64,000 nucleotides of DNA from Leptodactylus fallax (lineage: Eukaryota > Chordata > Amphibia > Anura > Leptodactylidae), in the NCBI GenBank assembly GCA_947044405.1, contig CAMRHE010000352.1:1976894-2040893 (forward strand), written 5' to 3'. This document shows, one piece after another, positions 9,229 to 20,268 of this stretch. A program made the position numbers and the translations under genes. Within the stretch, counting starts at the first letter, position 1, and each line of letters opens with the position of its first letter. The notes under the pieces are model-generated. The model was given only the letters and a program-made list of their open reading frames with translations. It did no database searches and was not told the DNA's origin.

Positions 9229-9506
9229 ATTTACACACAGAGTGTTCTATTTCAAGTGTTTTATTTCCGTAAATGATTATGGATTGCAGCTAATGAAAAC
9301 CCAAATCTAAGAAAATTTGAATATTGTAAAAAAGTTCAGTATTGTAAATTCAGTGTGTCACCTGCCAAGGTTTCCTAAGCCTTTAAATGGTCCCTCAGTC
9401 TGGTTCAGTAGAACACACAATCATGGAAGACTGCTGATTATGAAGTGAATTACTGAAATAAATGAATGTTTCAAAGATATTCTAATTTATTGAGATGTAC
9501 ACCTGT

Positions 9507-9724
9507 ACATTTGGACTCATTTTTCAACCAATTGTCTAAATTTCCCCAGTGTGGCGCACTATAAATCACACACTCCTATGGGTAACCAGACTTTGAGGCA
9601 GACTTTCTTATTTTTATTTTGTGTGTTTGTCTAGTCCGGACCTTGATATTTTATATAATTATTTAATAATAAAAGTTATGTTTAATGAGTATCTCACGAG
9701 ACCTATCACTATCTATATTATATG
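9507..9724. other. Unassigned AT-rich sequence
   Basis: No coding signal and no recognisable element. It lies between the outer mariner-like terminus and the first piggyBac-type repeat. Confidence 0.4.
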
Positions 9725-10774
9725 TTAGTGGTAAACCTTGATCAATATTTTTGTATTTAATTTCTAAAAAAAAAAAAAAAAATAGGACATTTGAAAAAAA
9801 AAAAAAGGATTATAAAGGCCTTTATATTAGAAACCCCACATAAATTACCCTACTTTCAAAACCGCAGCCCTCAAATAATTCAAAACAGCATTTCGGAAGT
9901 TTGCTAACCCATTTAGCATTTCAAGGGGGATTAAAACAACATGGAGGTGAAATTAAGATATTTCATTTTTTTTTTTCAATAATACATTCATTTAACCCTA
10001 AAATTAACACATTCTCAAAGGGTTAAAGGAGATACTGCATCTCACAATTTGTTATGCATTTTCTCCGAGCACAGAAATACTCTACATGTGGGTGTAAACT
10101 TATGTTTGAGCACACTGCAGCCCATGGAAGGGAAGGAGCGACACTTGGCATTTGAAAAGGAGGTTTTGCTGGAATAGTTTTCAGGTGCCAGGTCTAACTT
10201 GCAGAGCCCCTAGAGTACCAAAATAATGGAAACCCTCCAAAAGTGACCCCATTTTGGAAACTACACCCTGAAAGATGAGATGTGTAAATTAAAAATTACT
10301 AAAATGTCACTTCATCCCCAAAGTTTTCATTTTCACAAGGGGTTAAAGGAGAAAAAGCACCCCATAGCTTGTTAAACCATTGCTCCTAAACACGGCAATG
10401 TCCCATATGTGGTCACAATCTGCTGTATGGGTACATGGTCGGAATCAGAATAGAAAAAGCACTATTTGGCTTTTGGATAGCAGATTTTGCTGGAATTGTT
10501 TTCAGGTGCCATGTCGCATTTGAAGCGCAACAAGAGTACCAATACAATGGAAACCCTCAAAAGTGACCCAGTTTTGGAAACTACACCCCTCACAGAACAT
10601 ATCAAGGGGATTATAATGAGCATTTTCAGGTGCCATGTCATATCTGTAGAGCCCTGAAATTACCAGTACAATGGAAACCCCCAAAAAGTGACCCATTTGG
10701 AAACTACACTCCTTATAGAATTTATTAAGGGGTATGGTATGCATTTTGACCTCAAAACTGTTTCACAGATTTTA
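9725..10774 (+). repeat. piggyBac-type subterminal repeat arm, outer copy, left part
   Basis: Starts in the middle of the left-end sequence that reappears at 10926 ('tgttagtggtaaac.ttgatcaat'). It then has tandem degenerate units of about 300 bp, each with 'cattttcacaaggggttaaagga', 'gtgggtgtaaact', 'ttttgctggaat.gttttcaggtgcca' and 'agtgaccccattttggaaacta'. It continues at 16051 after the TTAA insertion. Two A-runs lie at 9766-9808. No coding capacity. Confidence 0.75.
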
Positions 10775-10778
10775 TTAA
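10775..10778 (+). other. TTAA target duplication, left copy
   Basis: The host repeat phrase 'cacagattttattaac' is interrupted exactly at TTAA and resumes at 16047-16050 as 'TTAAcactgggacgtg'. Uninterrupted versions of the same phrase ('cacagattttattaacattgggac') occur near 11720 and 12100. Confidence 0.8.
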
Positions 10779-11394
10779 CCGGTTAAGGATCGGGCCTAAA
10801 AGTGTCTTATGGACCAGACCTCATTTTTCAAAACTGACATGTCACTTTATATGGCAATAACTTTGAGACACTATAACTTACACAAGTGATTTTGAGAATG
10901 TTTTTTCATGACACATTGTACTTCATGTTAGTGGTAAACATTGATCAATATTTTTGTATTTATTTATAAAAAAAAATTAGGAAATTTGGAAAAAAAATTG
11001 CAATTTTCAAAATGTGAAATGCTCTGTTTTTCAGACAGTCATACCACCCAAATACATTAATAAATATTATCTACCATATCTCTGCTTTATATTGGCATCA
11101 TCTTTTAATCATCCTTTAATTTATTTTGGATTTTAGAAGGCTTACAAGTGTAACAGCGATTTTCCAGATTTACAAGAAAATTTCCCAAACTCATTTTTTA
11201 GGGACCTCTTCAGTTCTGAAGAGGATTATTAAGGCCTATATATTAGAAACCCCCATAAATCACCCCATTTTCAAAACTGCACCCCTCAAATAATTCAAAA
11301 CAGCATTTGGGAAGCATTTCACAAGAATTAAAACAACATGGAGGTGAAATTTAAACATTTCATTTTTATCCAATAATATATTCATTTATCCCTA

Positions 11395-13960
11395 AAATTA
11401 ACACATTCACAAAGGGTTGAAGGATAAAATATATCTCACAGTTTGTTATGCAATTTCTCCCGAGCACAGAAATACCCCAGATGTGGGTGTAAACTGATTT
11501 TTGGGCGCACAGCAGCGCACGGAAAAGAAGGAGTGACACTTGGCATTTGAAAGGCAGATTTTGCTGGAATAGTTTTCAGGTGCTATGTCTCATTTGCAGA
11601 GCCCCAAGAGTACCATTACATTAGAAACCACCCAAAAGTGACCCCATTTTGGAAACTACACCCCTGACAAAATTTATCAAGGGGTATAGTGAGCATTTTG
11701 ACCTCACGCTGTTTCACAGATTTTATTAACATTAGGATGTGTAATTGAAAAATTACTAAAACATCACTTTATCCCCAAAGTTTTCATTTTCACAAGGGGT
11801 TAAAAGGAGAAAAAGCACCTAGTTTGTTAAACAATTACTCCTGAACATGGCAATACCCTATATGTGATCGTAATCTGTTGTATGGGTACATGGCGGGGCT
11901 CGGAATGGAAAGAGCGCTATTTGGCTTTTGAAGGCCAGATTTTGCTGGAATAGTTTTCAGGTGCCATGTCACATTTGCAGAGCCCCTAGAGTACCAATAC
12001 AATGGAAACCCCCAAAAGTGACCCCATTTTGGAAACCACACCCCTCACAGAACATATCAAGGGGTATAGTGAGCATTTTTACCCCACAGCCGTTTCACAG
12101 ATTTTATTAACATTGGGACAAAAATTACTTTCTTTCCAATAAACTGTCAATTTAGCCCCAAATTTTTCATTTTCACAAGAGGATAAAGGAGAAAAAGTGC
12201 CCCAAAGTTTCTTATATAATTTCTCCTGAATACAGGAATACTCCCCATGTGGTTGCAATCTGCTGTATGGGCACATGGCAGGGCTCAGAATGGAAATAGC
12301 GCTATTTGGCTGTTGGAGAGAAGATTTTACTGGAATAGTTTTCGGGTGCCACGTCACATTTGCAGAGCCCCTAAAGTACCAATACAATGGAAACCCCTCA
12401 AAAGTGACCACATTTTAGAAACTACACCCCTCAAGGAATGTAGCAAAGGGTATTATCATTTTGAGCCTAAATATGCTTTCCAAAAATTAATGTACAAATT
12501 GAAACTTGAAATTTCTAAATAAATATGCCATTTTGGTGCCCAATACGTTGTACCCACTTTGAGTCATCGGAGACATGCACTCCTAAAACTATAAAGTGGG
12601 CTATCCTGGGTACAAAAAAAAATTATATATGTGGGTGTAAACTGCTGCTTGGGGACACAGCAGGGTTCAGAAGAGAAGGAACACTGCTTTTTAGCTTTTG
12701 AAGTACAGATTTAGAGGGACTTTCTGGACACCATTTTTGCAGAGCCCCAGAGGTGCCAGTAAATTGGAATTCCCCAAGAAGTGACACCATTTTGTAGGGG
12801 CAATATTAGGGTCTCTGCCAATAAGACATGGTGTCCAAAATCTATGCTCCAAAAGCCACATAGCGCTCCTTCACATCTGCCCCCTGCTGTGTACCCAAAC
12901 TGCAGTTTATACCCACATGTATGACACTGATGTAACCAGGATAACGTACATAATGTCATATGTGGGTATAAACTGCTGTTTGGGCACAGCCGGGCACAGA
13001 ATGGAAGGAGCGCTATTTTGGTTTTAGAAGCACAGTTTGGTTTTTGGACACCATGCCACTTTTGCAGAGCCACTGAATTGCCACTAAAGTGGAATCCGCA
13101 GACTTGTGACCCCATTTTGGAAACTACACCCCTGAAGGGATTTATCAAGTGGGATATCGAGCATTATTAACCCTTAAGTGTTGCATTCATTTAAATTTCA
13201 ATAAATGAATGCTCAGCTGATAATGAAAAGTGAAAATTGAGATTTGCCATTTCATTGCCCGATATTTTGTGCCCAGCTTATGCCAGCAGAGACAAACACT
13301 CTGTTAAGTGGGTATCCCAGGCACCACAGCTTTTGGAGCGTTCATATCTGATACAAGCCGGGCACAACGTATTATGCATTGAAATTACATATTCCTGGAA
13401 AAATTTCCATTTTCACCTTTCACAATCAGCTGTATATTAATTTCTGGAGAATAAATTATAGCACTTAAGACTTGCAGGTTAAAAATGATCACTGTACCTC
13501 TGGATAAATTCCTTCAGGGGTGCAGTTTCCAAAATGGGGTCACATGTCAGGGGATTCCACTTTACTGGCATTTCAGGAGCTCTGCAAAAGTGTCATGACG
13601 TCCAAAGGCTAAACTGTCTAAATCTATGCGCCAAAAACCAAATATCGTTCATTCCATTCTGTGCCTGGCTGTGCCCAAACAGCAGTTTATACCCACATAT
13701 GACATTAAGTACATTACCCTGGGTACTCCAGTGTCATACATGTGGGCATAAACTGCAGTTTGGGCACACAACAGGGAGAAGAAGGGAAGGAGCGCTATGT
13801 GGCTTTTGGAGTGCAGATTTAGATGTTTGGTATCTGAATGCCGTGTCATGTTTGCAGAGCCTTTAAGGTACCAGAAAAGTGGAATCTCCTAGGGAGTGAC
13901 CCCATTTTGAAAACTGCACCCTTCAAATAATTTATCAGGGGGTGTAATAAGCATTAGTAT
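11395..13960 (+). repeat. Subterminal repeat units, direct and alternating-inverted
   Basis: Direct units recur near 11395, 11780 and 12160. From 12600 to 13960 the units alternate in orientation: 'gtgggtataaactgc.gtttgggcacag' and its complement 'cccaaac.gcagtttatacccacat' form back-to-back palindromes centred near 12830-12930 and 13720. The short frames here (12711-13148, 13534-13866) are by-products of these repeats. Confidence 0.75.
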
Positions 13961-14813
13961 CCCAGGCGGGAATGCACAGCAGATGGTGAACAGTGAATAT
14001 GTTCCCTACTATATCCCAAATAGTAGCTGCTATGATTGGGGGGTCTAGGGGTCATTTTTAGTTTATTTTCCCTTGTAAGCTCTAAAATTGGAGTGTCCCC
14101 TGATATACGCTTGCACAGCTTATACATTCCCTTCTTGCCACAGCCAGTTGTGTTCTGATGATTTGGTGATTTTTGTCTTAACATTGTACAAGCTATATAT
14201 TTTTCTATGTGTTACTAATTCTGCAGAACAAAAACCCATTTGTGGACATAAATCAATTGTTTTTGTATCATCATCTCCTTAGAGGCTTAACATTTTTATT
14301 TTTCGGTTGACAGAGTTGGTTTAGGGCTTATTTTTTGTGGGAGGACATGTGCTTTTTATTGATATTGTTTTGAGGTACATATGAGTTTTTGATCACTTTT
14401 TATAGCATTATTTCCGCTGTTTTTGTTCCATTTTTTTTTTTCGACATTCACCGTGTATATGTTAAATATTGTTTCAGTTTTATTGTACAGGTTGTTACAG
14501 AAGAGGCGATACCAAATATGTATTGTTTTTATTAATTTTTAGGTTTTTTTCTATATAAGTCATTTTATATAGGAAAAGGGATTTTTGGGGCTTTATAACT
14601 TTATAAATTTTTTTTCACACACTTTTTTAAAAAAAATTTTTTTTACGTTTTTTACTTGCCCTATAAGGATACCTGAGCCAGCGATGCTCTGATCGCTGGC
14701 TCAGTATTATAGACTGCAATACACGAGTATACATGTCTATTGCAGTCTATACAGGAAGTTATCCTATGTAGACGCATTGGCTGATTTCCTGACATACTGG
14801 CAGGATCAACCAG

Positions 14814-15696
14814 GTATTCATGTAAAATACAATAAATACTCATAAATATATAGACAAAGAGAATATACAAACAAGTACGCAGATGGTAAAAGCGTATATG
14901 GTACCAATGAACCCCCCCTCCCAAGGTAAGCTGATGATAAACAATAATCCTAAATAAGATGTAATTAAACAATGAATAATAGTAATAACTATATATCAAA
15001 TAGATAAATGTTCCAATCATCGACATGCAATAAACACTACTATATTATGTTATATTATCAAGCCCTTTGGATATCTAGCCCATATACCAATAATATGAAA
15101 AACAAGGTAAAAAATATCAGAAAATATAAATCAGAGAGTTTAAAAGTTTTTTTTTTGTGCTGATGTAACTGTTCCTGTGCTATCATGACTACTGTTATGT
15201 AAATTTATAGCAGTATACCTACTAGGCTTTATATTATGTGGATTTACTTTAGTTGTAGTTGGATTCAGGTCTGTGGCTCTACTTCATATTGCATTAAGCT
15301 GGGATATACACACTTGTGCTTATTATCTCTGGCCCATGTTATTACATTGTGGTTATAACCTTGACCTTTTTCAACCTGTGATTTATATTTTCTGGTATTT
15401 TTTACCTTGTTTTTCATATTATTGGTATATGGACTAGATAGCCAAAGGACTTGATAATATAACATAATATAGTAGTGTTTATTGCATGTCGATCATTGGA
15501 ACATTTATCTATTTGATATATAGTTATTACTATTATTCATTGTTTAATTACATCTTATTTAGGATTATTGTTTATCCTCAGCTTTCCCTTGGGAGGGGGG
15601 TTCATTGGTACCATATAATCTTTTACCATCTGCGTACTTGTTTGTATATTCTTTTTCTATATATTTATGAATATTTATTGTATTTTACATGAATAC
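14814..15696. repeat. Foldback element: 319-bp inverted arms, 247-bp spacer
   Basis: Arms 14814-15132 and 15380-15696 are inverted copies with few differences, ending GTATTCATGTAAAATAC and its complement. Both contain ggtaccaatgaacccccc-type landmarks and an (un)translated 'Y-rich' frame that appears only because the arms are AT-rich. No clear target duplication was found. It interrupts the GC-rich right end of the TTAA element. Confidence 0.85.
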
Positions 15697-16050
15697 ACAT
15701 TGTTATTTTTCTATACGTGAGGTCTCTTTAAACTTTATTTTTTGGTAGTCTGGTTATGAGGCATTTATATTCAGGACTAATTTTTTTAGTGCTTAGCCTG
15801 TGGTCTCTGGCCAGACCCCGGGCTGCAGAAAATAGATATCGGCAGCCCCTCGATCTCGCCGCAGGGGGTGCCGGGGGGAGGCGGCAACATGACTGAACTC
15901 AGTTCCGACTGGGGGTTATGGAGCTAACACCCGCTCCCGATCCCGCTTACTGTGTCTCTGAAGTGCCGACCGTAAATTTACAATTAGGTGGACTTCAGAG
16001 ACCTGGACCGCTGGCCGTAAATTTACGGCCGGCGGTCGTCAACCGGTTAA

Positions 16051-16316
16051 CACTGGGACGTGAATATGAAAAATTACTTTTTTTTCCAATAAACTGTCTA
16101 TTTAGTCCCAAATTTTTCATTTTTACAAGGGGTTAATGAAAACAACACACACCACAGTTTGTTACACAATTTCTCCCGAACACAGGAATACCCCATATGT
16201 GGTCATAAACTGCTGTATGGGTACATGGTGGGACTCAGAATGAAAAGAGCGCTATCTGGCTTTTGAAAGGCAGATTTTGCTGGTATCTTTTTTAGGTTCC
16301 TAGAGCAGCGGTCTCC
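16051..16316 (+). repeat. piggyBac-type outer arm, continued
   Basis: Resumes the interrupted unit of the 9725-10774 arm with 'cactgggacgtgaatatgaaaaa', then the usual 'cattttacaaggggttaa', 'gtatgggtacatgg' and 'ttttgctggtat' blocks. Cut by a hAT end at 16317. Confidence 0.7.
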
Positions 16317-16480
16317 AACTTTTTTTGTACCAAGGACTACTATCATTCAAGCCAACTTTTCTGTGGGAGGGTGAGGTTGTAGTGTGGTGAAGGGGTGGGG
16401 TTTGGGACAGGGTTTTGGTTGGCATGGCAGGGTTGGGGCGAGGGGGTGGCATATTTAATGATTACATTTATACATTTCCC
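16317..16480 (+). mobile_element. hAT-type terminus fragment
   Basis: CAGCGGTCTCCAAC followed by 'tttttttgtaccaaggact' is the left end of a common hAT family (CAGNGGTCCCCAACC type). The right end was not found; the fragment passes into G/T-rich sequence and then another TTAA left end. Confidence 0.55.
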
Positions 16481-17842
16481 TATACTTTATTAGTCTGTTA
16501 ATGACGCAGCCCAAAAGTGTGTTAAGGACACGGCCTCATTTTTCAAAATTGACATCTGTAACTTTATATGTGGAACAATACACGATATGTGTACAATGGA
16601 AATCTCCTAAAAGTGACCCCATTTTAGAAACTACACCCCTCAAGGAATTTCTCAAGGGCTATTATCATTTTGAGCCCAAGAGTGCTTCCCAAAAATTTAT
16701 GTTAAAAAAAAAAAGTTTAAAAAAAAAAAGTGTGTGAAAAATAAATAAATAAAGTTATAAAGCCCCCCAAAAATCCCTTTTCCTATATAAAATGAATTAC
16801 ATAAAAAAGTGAAATTTCAAATTTTTATAGAAATATGCCATTTCGGTGCCTAATATGTTGCCCCCACTTTGTGTCCTCAGAGACATGCACTCCTAAAACT
16901 ATTAAGTGGGCTATCTCGGTTAACGTTGTATATATGGGCGTAAACTGCTGCTTTTGGAGAATAGATTTAGAGGGATTTTCTGGATGACCTGTTTTTGCAG
17001 AGCCCTGGAGGTGCCAGTAAATTGGAATTCCCCAAGAAGTGATCCCAATTTTGCAGGGGAAATTTTAGGGTCTTTGCAAACGTGACATGGCGTTCAAAAA
17101 CAAAGAATCTAAATCTGCGCTCCAAAAGCCCACTCCATTATATCGAACTACAATATCCAGGATGCGCTGAGGCCACACTTCGATTCCTTCACTATGCAGA
17201 CAATGAACAGTGCCGACCCTGAGATGACCCCAGTTTTGATCGTTTATATAAACTGTGACCCCTAATAGACTATTTCAGTGCCCGCTTTGCCCAAGCATAC
17301 ACCCAGAGAAGTGCATTTCTGTTGATGACTCACTGGTACATTTTAAAGGGAGGCTTCAATTCTGCCAATACCTGCCAAGCAAGAGGACAAGGTATGGCGT
17401 GAAGCTGTGCGAGAGTGCAACAGGGTATACCTACAGATTTAGGATATACGAAGGGAAGGATACCATAATTGATCCCCCAGAATGCCCCCCCTTCCTGGGA
17501 GTTACTGCCAAAATTGTATGTGATTTGCTACATTCACTGCTAGACCAGGGTTACCACCTCTATCTGGATAATTTTTATACCGGCGTGGCACTCTTCAATA
17601 GCCTCACTTCCAGTACTGTGGAATGCAGAACCATAAGAAAGAATCTGAGAGGCCTCCCTAAGATGCTGCTTTGGAAAACACTCAGAAGGGGTAGAAGCAG
17701 GGCTCAATGTACCAGCAATGTGTTTTGTGTCAAGTACAAGGACAAGAGAGAGGTCATGGGAGGTGGACTTGTCAGATCAAGTCCTGAAGCCCTACAGCGC
17801 CATGCGAAAATCAAGGGTGTGATATAAAAAAAAACTGGCTGT

Positions 17843-18544
17843 CTACTAGACCTGGAGAGGGTCATTTTCCAGTTTATCTGGAACACTAAGAGGCATCAGA
17901 TTCCCAGATCTGTTATGTTGGCGGGGAAAGGGGATGGGGACTTGTCGGTTCCACACCTCCTTCATTATTATTGGGCCACCCACCTGTGGAGCATTCCCTT
18001 CTCAATCGCATTACAGGCGTGCACAAAATGGGTGGCAATTGAGAAACTGTGTCTTGCTCCCAATCACTCTAATGCTCTCCTGTGGACCCATTCTCCCCCT
18101 TCCCTCCCGACCCCATACTAGGTCCTATACGTTTAACTCGTCTCAATGGCAAATTATTTGGTCGCGGGCATCCAAATCCTCAACCTCTGTGACCTTTCGG
18201 GAGGTGCAGCATAAGATCCTTATGCACTGGTACCACACTCCTGCCCTCCTTCACTTTCTGAATCCCGTGATTCCTGCCACTTGTTGGAGATGCGCCTTGT
18301 CCCTAGGTTCCCTGTACCATATATTCTGGGACTGCCCCCTGATACGACGATGTTGGAGAGGGGTCAAGGCTATCATGGACAATCTTTTTCTCCAGCCACT
18401 GCCACTGCATCCTTTTGTCCACTTACTTAATTTGCCACCGAGGCAGATGGGCAAGAAATCGGCTAAGCTCTTTCTTTACCTCTGCACAGCAGCTAAGTCC
18501 CTCATAGCCTTGCACTGGAAATCAGTTACATCCCCTCTTACCTG
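17843..18544 (+). pseudogene. L1 ORF2 C-terminal fragment
   Basis: Two plus-strand frames carry the tail of an L1 ORF2. 17860-18121 reads FIWNTKRHQIPRSVMLAGKGDGDLS, VPHLLHYYWATHLWSI and LCLAPNHSN. After a frameshift, 18130-18544 reads WQIIWSRASKS, VQHKILMHWYHTPALLH, then the conserved Cys/His segment CWRCALSLGSLYHIFWDCPLIRRCW, and ends SVTSPLT. The pre-LTR stop is the TGA formed by acc-TGA across the later LTR insertion site. No reverse-transcriptase core remains. It resembles the minus-strand L1 at 37009-41476, which lacks this C-terminal part. Confidence 0.88.
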
Positions 18545-18984
18545 TGTAAGGGTTAAAACATAGTTTGCACTATATACAGAAAGCACAAGAGGGTGGAATG
18601 TTCTGCAGACAAGACTGCATAGTTGATAAGGACAGACTTGGAGTCTGGGGGAAGATGTCAACAGTTCTGATGTTCTCAGCAGAACTGGTATTCTCAGGAA
18701 TGATAAGAAGGACATTCAGATAAGGTGAAAAGGAAACATCTGGGGTGATGGGTAACTGAACAAATTTGTCTGATAACGGAACTGGAAAGACCATATATGT
18801 ATATTGATCACATGACTGTTATGTAACTGAGCTTGCTTTTAAAACTGTATTGAACTACGCAATAAAGTAGAAACTGTTCATACACGATACCTGTGTACGT
18901 CTTGTTTCCCGAGCGCTCGAAACTGGTTATCTATTTAATTAGGCTTACGGTGACATCCATCCCGGGGGAGATTAACCCCCAACA
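18545..18984 (+). mobile_element. Solo LTR of an endogenous retrovirus or LTR element, 440 bp
   Basis: Starts TGTAAGGGTTAAAAC, ends ...CCCCCAACA, and is flanked by the 5-bp duplication ACCTG (18540-18544 and 18985-18989). An AATAAAG polyadenylation signal lies at 18861, followed by a GT-rich stretch as in an R region. It splits the L1 sequence exactly after the ORF2 end. No internal retroviral genes are present. Confidence 0.85.
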
Positions 18985-19699
18985 ACCTGATTTTATTGCC
19001 CCGGTCAAGAACATTCGTACTTTGGAACTAGTGACTGCTAACTTGAATACTGTGTGTAAGCCTTTGACGCTATATGGTCCCTTTGCGATATTTATTGTGC
19101 ACTTCAGGATCTCTGATTTATCCCTTTCCCCCCGCCCCCTTTACCCCTTGTTTGTCTCCCACTGTACTGATGTCTTATTTGTCATAACTTTGTTCCCTGT
19201 TGGGATTACATTTATTGTTTTTGCACTATGTTATTTTATTTTTCTTTCCGGTTATCTATTTTGAAAACTTTAATAAAAATTACAGTTGAAAAAAAAAACA
19301 AAAAACTGGCTGTGCAGGCCAGAGGGGAACTTTCCTGGATTTTCAACAGGTGGCTAAGATCCAAGGAAGGGGGGAACCCAGTACTTCTGGAAGGGAGGCC
19401 ACACACATAGTACCAGAACACCACTTTCCAGGAAAAGTTCCCCAAACTGCCAAGAAGGGAAAGAATCAAAAGAGGAGGTGCAGAGTCTGCTCAAAGAGGG
19501 GGATGAGGAAGGACACCATATACCAGTGTGATACGTGTCTTGACAAACCAGAGCTCTGTATGAAAGAATGTTTTTGTATTTATCATATATCCCTTGATAT
19601 TTAATTTACCCTGATGCACTCCACACAGCTTATCTGTCTCTCGCATGTCTCCTCTTTCCCTTTTGAGCCCTGCCTTGTGTCTAGGTATCACATAGCAGC

Positions 19700-20260
19700 C
19701 AAACATAGTTAATTGACATACCCAGGAGAACCCACATTTATGAGATCCATGTCTCCGATGGCACATGCTGGGCACAATATATCAGGCACTTACATGGCAT
19801 ATATGATTAAAAAAATTGCTATTCTCACTGTGCACCAGTGCACAATACCTTTTGAAAATACCTGTGGGGTCAAAATGCTCACTACATCCACAGATGAATA
19901 TGTTAAGGAGTAAAGTTTTAAAATGTGGTCACTTCTTGGGGGTCTTATCTGTACTGCTATCTCATGGACCCTGCATACAAGATCACCACATATTCCAGCT
20001 ATGTCTGTGCTCCAATAGTCTAAGTAGTGGTCCTTCCCTTCAGAGCCCTGCCGTGTGGAAAGGCATCACATAACAGCCACACAAAGGAAACTGCCATACA
20101 CAGGAGAACCCACATAACAATTTATGGGATTTATGTCTCCAGTGGCATATGTTGGGCACTGAAATGGCATATATAATTCAAAAATTACAATCCTCACTCT
20201 GCACCTTCTGCTGTGCAGTACCATTTGGAAAAGCCTGTGGGGTCAAAATGCTCACTATAC
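19700..20260 (+). repeat. piggyBac right-arm subterminal units
   Basis: Tandem degenerate units with 'aggagaacccacat', 'gtctccgatggcacatgctgggcac', 'aatggcatatatgatt' and 'ggggtcaaaatgctcact'. They recur near 20150 and 21590-21780. Non-coding. Confidence 0.7.
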
Positions 20261-20268
20261 CCCTAGAT

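Larger units (their letters stand above)
2714..9230 (-). mobile_element. Penelope-like element with inverted pseudo-LTR arms
   Basis: The unit is bounded by the direct repeat TTACACACAGAGT at 2701-2713 and 9231-9243. This 13-bp target duplication sits inside the outer Tc1-like element. It has two inverted arms (2753-4384 and 7596-9228), a short body with a GIY-YIG endonuclease remnant on the minus strand, and a hammerhead-ribozyme-like motif in each arm. Penelope-like elements are known for pseudo-LTRs in tandem or inverted order, frequent 5' truncation and hammerhead motifs. The reverse transcriptase is missing, so this is a 5'-truncated or rearranged copy. A 39-bp tail lies at 2714-2752. 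The body is interrupted by the LTR element at 4420-7015. Confidence 0.8.
2612..9505. mobile_element. Outer Tc1/mariner-like element, split by a Penelope insertion
   Basis: The left terminus (2612-2665) starts CAGGTGCATCTCAATAAATT. The right terminus (9449-9505) is its inverted complement with a few changes. TA dinucleotides flank both (2610-2611 and 9506-9507), as for Tc1/mariner. Only the non-coding ends remain (2612-2713 and 9231-9505); no transposase is left. Everything between is a later insertion. Confidence 0.85.
10779..16046 (+). mobile_element. TTAA-flanked piggyBac-type element nested in the outer arm
   Basis: The left end is CCGGTTAAGGATCGGGCC and the right end ...GGTCGTCAACCGG, giving a CCGGTT terminal repeat with TTAA on both sides. 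The left 3.2 kb is a series of degenerate subterminal units, many in alternating orientation. The right part (13960-14813 and 15697-16046) is GC-rich terminal sequence. No transposase is left. It is interrupted by the foldback at 14814-15696. Confidence 0.72.
17843..19299 (+). mobile_element. 5'-truncated L1 insertion
   Basis: Flanked by AAAAAACTGGCTGT at 17829-17842 and 19300-19313, a 14-bp target duplication typical of L1. It contains the ORF2 C-terminus, a 3' untranslated region and an A-rich tail (taataaaaattacag...gaaaaaaaaac). It disrupts the piggyBac transposase and is itself hit by a solo LTR. Confidence 0.92.
17143..19604 (+). pseudogene. piggyBac transposase, split by an L1 insertion
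   Basis: Reading in several frames, 17143-17230 gives RFLHYADNEQC. 17255-17760 gives EKCISVDDSLVHFKGRLQF with SKRTRYGVKL, YTYRFRIYEGKD, YHLYLDNFYTGVALFNSL (second catalytic Asp), TIRKNLRGLP and VKYKDKREV. 17765-17842 in another frame gives VDLSDQVLKPYSAM, with a TGA where a Trp codon is usual. The gene is interrupted at 17843-19299 and resumes with GTFLDFQQVAKIQGRGEPSTSG. It ends (about 19470-19604) in the cysteine-rich C-terminal domain CRVCSKRG...YQCDTC...PELC. The N-terminus and a middle segment are missing. The family's role is TTAA-specific cut-and-paste transposition in the nucleus; this copy is dead. Confidence 0.92.

Noticed and set aside
14661..15692. Tyr/Ile/Leu-rich membrane-like frames in the foldback arms
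   Set aside because: AT-rich inverted DNA translates into hydrophobic residues in any frame; no start context or conservation.
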